In this document: positions 23,101 to 35,100 of the stretch, piece by piece
How the letters are laid out: each line of letters begins with the position of its first letter
Numbering within the stretch: the first letter of the stretch is position 1
Translations under genes and position numbers: made by a program
Notes under the pieces: model-generated
Database searches by the model: none
What the model saw: the letters and a program-made list of their open reading frames with translations, nothing else
What the model was told of the DNA's origin: nothing
Assembly: GCA_032622095.1 (NCBI GenBank)
Contig: CP136069.1
Coordinates: 187,663,122-187,727,121 of the forward strand
Reading direction: 5' to 3'
Source: Siphonodentalium dalli
Taxonomy: Eukaryota > Mollusca > Scaphopoda > Gadilida > Siphonodentaliidae
Length of the DNA: 64,000 nucleotides

Positions 23101-26100
23101 TCTTGTTCAAAGTAGTCATTTTTACAAATAGTATATCCAAACTGACAACACACACCGTCATTCTTATATATGAATTAAATGCAGTGACTCTCGATGGCAA
23201 ACTCATTTTCGTTAGTTTATCGCCGATAGATGCGTCCCGATTCGAGTAGTAAATATTTACAATTGAGCGTAGTTCTGAAGATGTTTTCTATGGAGTGGTA
23301 TGGTCGATTTGCTTCAAATTTTCGGCGATGTTAGTAGAATGTTACATTCCTCCAGTTGCCATAGCCCCTGAATACTAACTTATCAGTTTCACGCACCCGA
23401 ACAAGTACATAATATCTCTTAAACCATAAAATTTACACTAAATGGCAGACACACTATTTCAAGCCTTGAAACACATGCCACATAATTTTTACATGCAAGA
23501 CCTTTATGTGCATGAATTAGTGGATTGGTGCACTTGGGTCCGAATATAAACTATTTCAACAGTTAGGGATTTGGTGAAAGAACCAAAGTTAAACATTCCA
23601 GACAAATAGTTGAGAATGTTCTATGATACCTGGAGTTTCTGGAACATGAGTCTATTAACCACCTCATCTTTGGTCTTCACGTCATACCAAGACTTCATCT
23701 GATCAATGTATGCTGTACTTCTGTAGAAATCATAAAATAACAAATGATTTAGCAGCGACATGGCAATAGCTCAACAGAAAGCAAGTTAATATGTTTAAAA
23801 AAAATTTGAAGGTAGTATCTATGGATATTTTTTTAACATAATTATTTTCGAAACATTTTCCACCAATGAAAATAAATCCTTCTAAACTTCTATTATCCTT
23901 TTGACTGTACGTCATTGGCTTATCCTTCCAAATTTCCAAATAAATAGTCAGACTTTCATTTTTGTGGCACGCGATCGCTCTTGCGCACCATCGCGCGGCT
24001 AAAATTGAAAACCAGCGAGCGATCTATCGCGCACCTAGGCCAAATACAGAGAGTGAACCTGATAACGCTCTTTTCAGTGTCTACCCAGACGAGGTCACAC
24101 GGTGTGACGTGTCGAATGCACTATCTGTCTGAGACTGAATGATTCAAAGCTAAAATTACATTTCTATGTATGGCTTATGACGTCACATAAATTCCTGGAA
24201 AATCAATGCGAGACCACGTGGCCGGGAGATGTTGACATTTATTCTGTCAGCATGGAATCGGATTATTAAATTGATTCCTTATTAATAATTATGAATTACA
24301 ATTAATATAGGAGCATGTACAGTATAAAACATAGTGTGTAACATTCACTTGTGCTTATGGATAGTGGATTAAGCAGTGTTAAACCATCAAAGAGATTCAC
24401 TGGACATCGATCGTGAGTAAACTAATTCAATTTACGCGGCATTTATGAATGTATTTCCGCTGTTTATTTTATCTTGATAGAAACCGCGCGCCTGGCCAAA
24501 ACCCAGCGAGCGGGACTCTGCGCACCTACATTTTCTAAAAATGAAAGTCTGAATAGTGGACCATTCCAATGTATACTTTATTAACTTATTGGAGAATCCA
24601 TTTAGTGAATAATAAAGGTTAACTAACAGCACACTCCCAATGATCAAAAAAGTTGTATAGAATGCCAAAACTGGTTCATAATTATATAGACATAAGGCCA
24701 AAAAAAATTAATTAATTGATTCTCAGGCACCGCCGCTCTCATAAAATAGGGGCCGCCTAACTCTTTTTATTTGAAATCCAAACAACCAACGATCAAATAA
24801 TTCAAATCGCAGCCGATTCGCGTTCAAGTGGCGAGTTCTCCGTTTGCGGAAGTGCCGGAATTCGCTATTTCCGGTTTACGCTTTTAGCACGTGGTAATGT
24901 AATAATTACGACAGGAATACCACTTCGAAACGAACTATGGCGAGTTATGGCAGTGCGCTGCTGGGGAGATGATAGGCCTCGGTATATACGCAAAAAACAT
25001 GATTAAATAAAGCGAACTAATGTCATTCATTAAAGCAGGTTGCATTATTTACAGTTATTTATAAGTTCACAAACAAACGAGTCCTGCAGTTTCTACACTG
25101 GCAAATTCCGTGATTTGAAAAAACACGATGTTGTTGACACCGAATTATATTTTGTGACAAAATTGTCAGAAAATGGGCTGTATTGTCCATAGAATGCGAT
25201 AAAACAATTGGGCAAATGGCCGAAAAAATATTCATTGATGAGGATGAAACGGCCGAGTCGATACCGACAAATATAAACCCCTATATTTGTGAAAATGACA
25301 TTGACACTGACGCCAGTGACGGTGACAGTAGCCAAAATGATCATGAAGAAGTCAGAAAAAAGAAACCATACGTACATATGTCCATCTCCTTCCCAGACAT
25401 CTGCATAAAATGTGGTGGAATGGAAGATTTGGACAAGGTTGATGGTTGCCATCCACAGTGTAAGACGCGTCTTGAAAAATTTCAGACAGTGCTATCTCGT
25501 AAGCGCAACTTCTCTGTGAGAAACAGGAGAAGTTGAAAGCTAAACGAAACAAGGCAAAATGGGCATGTCTGCAATTTCCCAAGATGCATTTAAACAGTGT
25601 GAATGGCAAACATCAGTTTAATACCTCACTATATTTAATATAATCATTCCATTTTCCGTCCTTTCATTTGCTTAGCTTTAAAGTTTAAGAGGAACAACCT
25701 CGATGTTATTTTAGAAGTAAGATACTTCAATGCATATATTTTATTTTATACACTTTTCCAGTTTTATTTCACTACTAGTCTGTTGTTTTGTTTTGTTTAT
25801 TGGTTCGCAGTTTCAATTATAATGATTCCACAATTAATTGAGCCTTCTGGTCTTGATTTCGGGGATCCCAGATGTATGTCTGAACTGGCCGCTGGAAATA
25901 AAAAATAAAAATAAAAACCGCCCTCCCTCATTCATTTGAAAAAAAAATTGCCTGAGAATCAATTCATTAATTTTGTTTGGCCTAAGTAACATATTTTAAT
26001 CTTTGGTCCATTTACTTTTGATAAGCATAGTTTTTTTTCTGTTTGAACCTATGAATACTGGAAAACAGAAGTAGTCACTTCACCTTGCCAAAAATTGGAG

Positions 26101-29100
26101 ACGTGACACATTTTAGGGAGAAGATAGCTACAGTAAGGCCCTATATAATAGAAAATATGGCTTGTTGCCATTCATCGTAAAGCTTTCCGATGAATGGCAA
26201 CAAGCCATATTTCCGACTAATCCTGAAAAATTACCCATAATTAAGGAGTCGATTATTTAGGGTATTACTATATAACGTCACCTTTTAGTTTGTTGGCTTA
26301 TGATTGTATGCTTACTTTGGATCTGTCACTCTGATTATTTCCCTTGCTAATCTGCCGATGAAGTTGACACTTTCATCGATAGGTGCAAACCTGGGAATAG
26401 GTATCGTGGTAGACTGGTACACACTCTCAAAGTCGTAAACCTTGGTTTTCAGGAAGCTGTTGCACTCTTGTTCAACGTTGTAGTTAATGATCCTCGATAT
26501 TTCTTCTTGCCAGATTTTCAAGCCGTAGATGTTCACATAATCTTGGATGTACTCAAATGACCTTTTGAACCCATCTAACTGGTCACCGAGAGCAACAAGT
26601 TTTGGAACAAGTTCACTGCCCTAAGTAAAAGAAATCAATATCTGAGAGAAGTGTAGAAATCATTCTTGGGAAAAAATTGTGAAAATAAGTCATAGTTTGA
26701 TATAAAATTAAATATACATGTAAAATGTAGAAAATGTAAATTTAAAAAAATTTGAATAGAGTCTATTAATTTGGCAGTTTAATCTGGAAACTGCAATGTT
26801 GTCGATATATAGAGTAAGATTATATATATTTTAACCCTTTCAAAATGGGAGCTGCACTGGTGCAACATTAAAGACACTGTGCCAATGCATTCTCTTATAT
26901 ATGCGAGTTGACAATAGGTCGCCTATCAATTTTTCTTATATTCATTAACAATTTTTTATTACATTCTTTAACAATCTTTATAATTTTTTCTTATATTCTT
27001 GAACAATTAAATCATTTTGTATCATTTTTTCTTATAATTTTATCATTTTTTTTTATCATTTTTTCTTACAATATTTAACAATTTTTATCATTTTTTATCA
27101 TTATTTCTTACATACTTTAACAATTTTTGATCATTTTTTTCATTTTTTATTACATTTTGTAACAATTATCAAAACTTATTAAAAAATTGTTAGGCCAATG
27201 CATTCTCCTATGGTCGATACGCATATGCATTGGCACATGGTTTTTGGAAAAATTCAGAAAGCTCCCGTCATGAAAGGATTAAAATCTGCATTGTAATATC
27301 AGTCCATGACTGGTATGAGACTCCATGACCAGTATGAGACTCTTTGTAATATCAGTCCATGACCAGTATGAGATTCTTTGCTTTTAAATATCAGTCTCTG
27401 CTTATTTATAGCTTCTGTTTAGTATTAACCCTTTCATGATGGGAGTGTGCTGGTGCAGCATAAAGACCTTGTACTAAGGGCATTCTCTTATATATGCAAC
27501 TCTCCCACAGGGAGCCTCGCATATATAAGAGAAAACACTGGCTTACAATGTCAAGATAAATATTGTTAGGCCAATGTATTCTATTATATATGCAAGGCAA
27601 AATCCACAAAGTTCCAGTCATGAAGGGTTAACCCTTTACCCAACAGAAGGGCCCTGTGCCAATGCATTCTCTTATATATGCGAGTCGACCATAGGTCGCC
27701 TCGCATATATAAGAGAATGCATTGGCTTAACACATTAAAAATTATAAAATTGTTAAAGAATGTAAGAAAAAATGGTAACAAGTGTTAAAAACAGATTTTT
27801 TTTAGGCCAATGCATTCTCTTATATATGCGAGGCGACCTATGGTCGACTCGCATATATAAGAGAATGCATTGGCACAGGGCATAACTGTAACTATCACAA
27901 TGTGGTCAAGGAGCCGGTTCCAATGATATCCATATTTGTATGGTTCTATTGAGACAGACCGAAGATATTTTAGGCTGTTGAAGCTTTATTTGGCCGGTTT
28001 TGGCCAGTTTGTTGGGTAAAGGGTTAAATATCTTGTTACCTTTTGTTTTGTGTTAAATATTAAACCCTGGTGCAGAGCGACTGCTACTTGCTGAACCAGC
28101 TCTTTTCGGATTCCATCTTCAAGTAACTGCTTTGGATCAATCTACAAAAAATATCATAAATATAAACTTAATTCAGATACTTTATCAAAAGTGTTGCAGA
28201 CAAGTGACATCGATATGAATAACCTTGACATTGATATTAGTTAGATAACCATGACATCAATATGAGTTAAAGAATACAAAATATAATAAACTCCAAATTA
28301 TCTATATTTAAACTGAATTTCTCCGTTTGGGCAGTATATTTTTCACCCCTGTGTACAGAATTTTCTCACCCACATGTAGGTTAAGGTGAATCTCAAAATT
28401 TTATGCACTGGATATTGAGTAAATTCCCATTTTTTATTGTAGGCCTACCTTGATTATTGTAGGCCCACCTTGATTATTGTAGGCCTACCTTGATTATTGT
28501 AGGCCTACCTTGATTATTGTAGGCCTACCTTGATTATTGTAGGCCCACCTTGATTATTGTAGGCCTACCTTGACTATTGTAGGCCTACCTTGATTATTGT
28601 AGGCCTACCTTGATTATTTTTTATTGTAGGCCTACCTTGATTATTCCAACAAGAGTGGTTTTCATCATCATAATTCCTTCAGTAAACACTGATATGGAGT
28701 GAGTCAGTTTGGCTACCTGTAGAAAGAAAAGAATAAAGAAATCAAAACTAGAGGTGTGACTGTCCCAATGGGACTACGGATACCCCCCATAAAATACTAA
28801 GATGTTTCACATGTCAGTAAATATTAGTTAAAATAATAAAATAACAGTTCCCATTGCAGGTGTGCATGTTGCAAAAAAGTTTCTAAGTCGAAAAGGGGGA
28901 TAACTTCCCCAAAAAATGTCGGACAGACGTCATAATCGCAGGTGCACAAGTTCCCATGGTAGTAAATATCTGTGCCACGTTTTAAAAAAATTGACCGAAA
29001 ACTGTAGGAATAAAAGCTCGGACAAAAGTATACATGTTGCGAAAGTTTTCTAAGTCGAAAAAGGGGAGATAACTCCACCAAAAAAGGTCTGACAGACGTC

Positions 29101-32100
29101 ATAATCGCAGGTGCACAGGTTCCCATGGTGGTTGATGTCTGTGCCAAGTTTCACAGAAATTGATCAAAAAACGACTGAGAAAAACTCCGGACAAATTTGT
29201 GTCCACAGACGGACGACGGACGACGGACAGACAAGCTGACTCCAGTATACTAATTTCGTTGCGGGGGGTCTAATTATGTAAAACGTATAGATAACACTAT
29301 ATGCATGTATGAACTAGAATGCACTCAGAGCGATGCCAACGTGCGCAAAAATGTAATAAACAATAATTTTAAAAATAATTTCACTGTATTTTACTTAATT
29401 TATTTTATTTAATTTAATGTTAGATAAATTACCATTTCTCATTTCATCACAGATAAATGCAAATTAATATATTAATCATTTAAGTAATTAAAACCAATTC
29501 CATGTTGCTGAAAGGATGAGACTTTAATATCGATTACATTTTTTTCAGCGGCATATTTTCATTTTAATTTTCCGATAGTCAAATAAAACTTCCCAATTAT
29601 AAGTAAAAATACCCAAATGAAGGAGTCTATGTAGGTCCCGAAGGAGTCTATAGACTCTTTGATGTAGAGTTCTGATGGAGAAAATGTAGGTCGATCTATT
29701 TTTGTCATAACTCTGACGTATTTTGACCTGGGAGAAAAAATCGAAATCGAGGCTCACTACGAGCATGCCAGTTTTAAATATAGAAACAGGGAATCCCGAC
29801 AAATGGCGATATCGGCGACAAACAAATAATCGAAAACAACACATAAAATAAACATAGCAAAAACGCGGCACAGTAAAAATGTCAGAACGCCATGAGGTTT
29901 TACGTCGTTTTTGGTGACGTCATGGAGTGACACCAACCTACGAATCTGTCTGATCGCCATACTGTTGCGCGAGCGCACGTAACAAGAGCATCACTAGGCA
30001 CAGCAAGATATGTCCGGGGTAATTCCAACAAAGTGACATAACTCTGGTGAAAATCGGCGAGTGGAACCCAAATTTGACTTGTATTTTGGGCTAGTACACT
30101 CACATACCAAATTTCATTCCATACAGTTCAGACTTACTAAAGTTACCATCTGGAAACGATAATTGAGTGCAAATTCCAACAAAAAAGGCCATAACTCTGA
30201 TGACAATGTGCAGGCAGAATCCAAATTCAAACTGGACCTGTATTTTGTGACAGTATACCCAAATAAAATTTCATTCCATTTATTTGAGACTATCTAAGAT
30301 TATCATCCGGAAACCATATGCGAACAGACAGACCAATAACTACAGTAATGCCCTAATTAATCGACCCCTTAACCACAGCAGAATTATGGGTAACTTTTCA
30401 GGGTTTAGTCGGAAATATGGCTTGTTGCCATTCATCGGAAAGCTCTCGGGGAGAACTTTCCGATGAATGGCAACAAGCCATATTTCCGACTAAATCCTGA
30501 AAAGTTACTCATAATTCTGCTGTGGTTAAGGGGTCGATTAATTAGGGCATTACTGTAATATGTCCCGTTTAAAAAAAAAATAGGAGTATTAAAAACAACG
30601 AAATAGGATGCTGACAAAATCAAAGCCATACATAGTAGAAGAAGAAGAATGAGGTCCCAAGAGGGTGAATTTAGTGATGCTAGCCACTGTGCAGGGTAGC
30701 GCCACTATATTCACCCTCTGGGGACCTCATTCTGCAATACAACATATTTCTCACCTGATATCTCTCCTCTAATAGCGCAAACTCCTTCATTTTCTCCTTC
30801 TCTAGGCGGGTTGGAAGTTCTTTCATTTGGTTCGTCAAAATCTGTATGATTTTTGCCAGCAAACTGAACATAGTTTGTGGAATTATCTGAAGCAATAATT
30901 AGCTTGATAAAATTTGGATCGATAACGACTAAACACATCGAGATAGTAATAAAATCAGCAATAAAATGTATGTTTGTTTGAGATGATGGCTTGACTTTCA
31001 TATACCCTAGGGTTAGGTTCAGTGTTTATTGTACCCATCAAACTCAAATTGAGCTCCTTAGATGCCTTGGTGACTGAAGAAGATTTACCAGATGATTAAC
31101 CTCTTTGCTGCTGAATGGCATTATGACGTCGTATGTTATTGCCATTTTCAAGTGGGAAAATATAATGGGAATATCACAAGAACAATAAAACTGACTCAGT
31201 TGAAATGTTATTATCGTTCACAATTGTGGAACATCATACACTGTTTGAAACTTTGAGATACAGTTTTTCCGATGCACCAATCTCTGAGCTCCAGTTAAGT
31301 ATAATGGCCTACTGCTAGAGTGCTGAAGTAGGTCCGTAGTACCTACGGATAATATAGCACACGGCATGCACTTTTATGTCCATAATAGTTACGGACATCA
31401 TAGCAGCGAAGAGGTTCATATCATTGAAAACAATGATTTGTTATCTATTTATGTATTGGTGTCTAAAGTTGCTTTCAGCAGCCAGGGCTATATCACAATG
31501 TTGCCAGTTTTATTGGTGGAGGGAATGTACAAGTACTAAAGTAAATTTAGCAGTGATTTCATTGGCTCAAAGAATGACAGACAGTAATTGGCAACTCCCC
31601 CAGATAGCGATATGGGATACAAAGTCAGAGATGACTCCACTGGGAATTGAACCCATATCGTCAACATCGGAGAGCGAGTCTTTCTGGAGCAGAGTGACTT
31701 TCGCTATCAATTACTTTTTTATATAAAAATTAACCCTTTCTATACTAAATACTCATTGATGAGTAGCTACTATGATAATAAATTCAAAAAACGACCATAG
31801 GTTGTTTGTTGAAATTATTATTGAAATATTTCACACCAATGAATATTAATTCTTATACAATTCTTATTCTTAGGCAATTGTATTATCATTTTGTCTGACT
31901 GTTGTCTGCCCATATATCCTTAACCCTTTACCCAACAAACCGGCCAAAACCGCCCAAATAAAGCTTCAACAGCCTAAAATATCTTCGGTCTGTCTCAATA
32001 GAACCATACATATATGGATATCATTGGAACCGGCTCCTTGACCACATTGTGATAGTTACAGTTATGCCCTGTGCCAATGCATTCTCTTATATATGCGAGT

Positions 32101-35100
32101 CGACCATAGGTCGCCTCGCATATATAAGAGAATGCATTGGCCTAAAAAAAATCTTTTTAACACTTTTTACCATTTTTTCTTACATTCTTTAACAATTTTA
32201 TAATTTTTAATGTGTTAAGCCAATGCATTCTCTTATATATGCGAGGCGACCTATGGTCGACTCGCATATATAAGAGAATGCATTGGCACAGGGCCCTTCT
32301 GTTGGGTAAAGGGTTAACATCCCTCCAAATGAATAATAGACTGTTCCAACATGTACTTTTATAACTGAATGGGAGAATATAGTTCAGTATATAAAGGGTT
32401 ATGTGTTTCATTATAATTTCAAGTTCACATACATAAAGAAGATAGTCAAAAAGCTTAGATAATATGTAATTAATAAACTACCAAATGAATGAATATCTTT
32501 TCAACAAAAGTCTTAAGAAATTTGACGACAGCCAACAATAAAAAGCAACAGCATGTACTTTACCAGTATTAACCCTTTACCCAACAGAAGGGCCCTGTGC
32601 CAATGCATTCTCTTATATATGCGAGTCGACCATAGGTCGCCTCGCATATATAAGAGAATGCATTGGCTTAACACATTAATAATTATAAAATTGTTAAAGA
32701 ATGTAAGAAAAAATGGTAAAAAGTGTTAAAAAAATTGTTAGGCCAATGCATTCTCTTATATATGCGAGGCGACCTATGGTCGACTCGCATATATAAGAGA
32801 ATGTATTGGCACAGGGCTAACTGTAACTACCACAATGTGGTCAAGGAGCCGGTTCCAATGATATCCATATTTGTATGGTTCTATTGAGACAGACCGAAGA
32901 TATTTTAGGCTGTTGAAGCTTTATTTGGCCGGTTTTGGCCGTTTTGTTGGGTAAAGGGTTAAAGTATTATACACACCTGTAGTACTTTACCAGTATTAAA
33001 GTATTATACACACCTGTAGTACTTTGCGTACATATGCCACTAACTCCCCCGAATAATATTGTGAAACACTCAACAGATCCGGGCTGTTCGCCTGGTTAAT
33101 CCGCATCAATGGAAGGGATAGTGCTGATGCCATCTACAAGAAATGCAATATATTCGCAGGTAAACATGTGGTAAAGTAGTCCATAAAATACAAGCAGGAA
33201 TTATGTATTAACCCTTTACCCAACAGAACGGCCCTGTGCCATAGGTCGCCTCGCATATATAAGAGAATGCATTGGCTTAACACATTAAAAATTATAAAAA
33301 TAAAAATAAAAATTATAAAAATGGTAAAAAGTGTTAAAAAAAGATTTTTTTTAGGCCAATGCATTCTCTTATATATGCGAGGCGACCTATGGTCGACTCG
33401 CATATATAAGAGAATGCATTGGCACAGGGCATAACTGTAACCATCACACAATGTGGTCAATGAGCCGGTTCCAATGATATCCATATTTGTATGTTTTTAT
33501 TGAGACAGACCCGAGATAATTTAGGCTGTTTCAGCTTTATTTGGCCGTTTTTGGCCGGTTTGTTGGGTAAAGGGTTAACCCTTCCATGACTGGAGTTTCC
33601 TGAGATATTGCAAAAACCCTGTGTCAATGAATTCTCTTATTTATGCGAGTCTCCCATAGCCAATTGGCCTAACATATTTACCTTGGCCTTGTAAACCAGT
33701 GCATTCTCTTATATAGACGAGACTCATATATATAAGAGAATGCACTGGCAAATGATCTTTAATGCTGCACCAGCGCAGCTCCCGTCATGAAAGGTTAAGA
33801 TGAATATGAGGTTTCAGGCTAACATTTATGAAAAATAATTTGCTTCTAGTATATAAAGAAACACGTTTGAGCTACATAAAGCCATCTGGAATTTATAAAC
33901 TATGTTGTTAGATTTAGAATTTTCAATCCATTCAACTCATACATTCTCAATGATATTTAGGGCCACTAATAGTTATAGAGATAATTATACAATAACAAAT
34001 TTAAATTGTTTGTTATTTATACCATAAATACTTAATAGATCTGTCATGAAAGTATCATGCATGAAATTGCAGACTATATATACAAAAAACCTCCCTCCGA
34101 ATTGTGCACTTTGGTACGACATCAATTGAACTTGGTCAAGTCTGTAAATAGTGTGTCTGTCATTTGCAGAATGAGGTCCGCACTGGGTGAGTATTGTGGT
34201 GCTATCCCGCACAGTGGTCTGGCATCACCAAGTTCACCCTCTTGGGACCTCATGCAGTTTAGGCCTCATCTTCTTGGAAGTATTTATAGTCTCAAATTAA
34301 CATTGTTTTTAGTTAAATTTTCCCTTCTGGGAAGATTCAATATCCCTTAATTTGCAGAAGATAAAATTTATAATAGAGGTGACTAACGGGTGAACATCAA
34401 TAACTTTAATTGGAAAAATTCAATCTGATCCTAGGTCACCCATAGAAGTTGAGGCCTAAGTAGAATGAGATTCCCAGAGGGTGAATTTGGTGACGCTAGC
34501 CCACACTAGTGCAGGATAGAATCACTAAATTATAGTGCGATATTGTCCCAACAGAAAAACACCTCTGCTAGGACTTGCACTGTATCACAAAGAAGAATTC
34601 ACCCTCTGGGGACCTCATTCTGCAAATGACAGACACACTATTTGCAGGCTTGAACTTGGTGCACATTCACAGGAGATTTTCATGAACAATTGTGATCAAT
34701 ATTTCCAATGCATAATGCATGGCAATAGAATGTAATATGTTCATTTTATGATTATATATTGATTCTCCCATAGGAATCCTTGCATATATAAGAGAATCCA
34801 CTGGCTTATAAAGACTAGATTAATATTGTTAGGCCAATGCATTCTTTTATGACTATGACTATGATTATTTATTCATAACTCATTCATACGATATATACAA
34901 TTATATACACAGTGTAATAGTATAACATTCAATGAGCTACCGGGGACAGCATAACCAAGAAGGTTGTCTACCTGCCGTCCCCATTGAAAAGTAATATAAC
35001 TATACATGTAATAATAATTTTAATTTATCTAGGTTTTGTCTTGTTAACTTTAAACATTGGTAAATAAATGTCTGTTTTTTTAATAAATAATAGTATAATT

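Noticed and set aside
24432-24701. Open frame of 89 codons on the - strand
   Set aside because: It crosses a mobile-element end and the adjoining P4 remnant and shows no recognisable protein feature.
25093-25609. Open frames on the - strand opposite the cysteine-rich ORF
   Set aside because: They are opposite-strand shadows; the + strand reading has the Cys/His spacing and fits the transposon orientation better.
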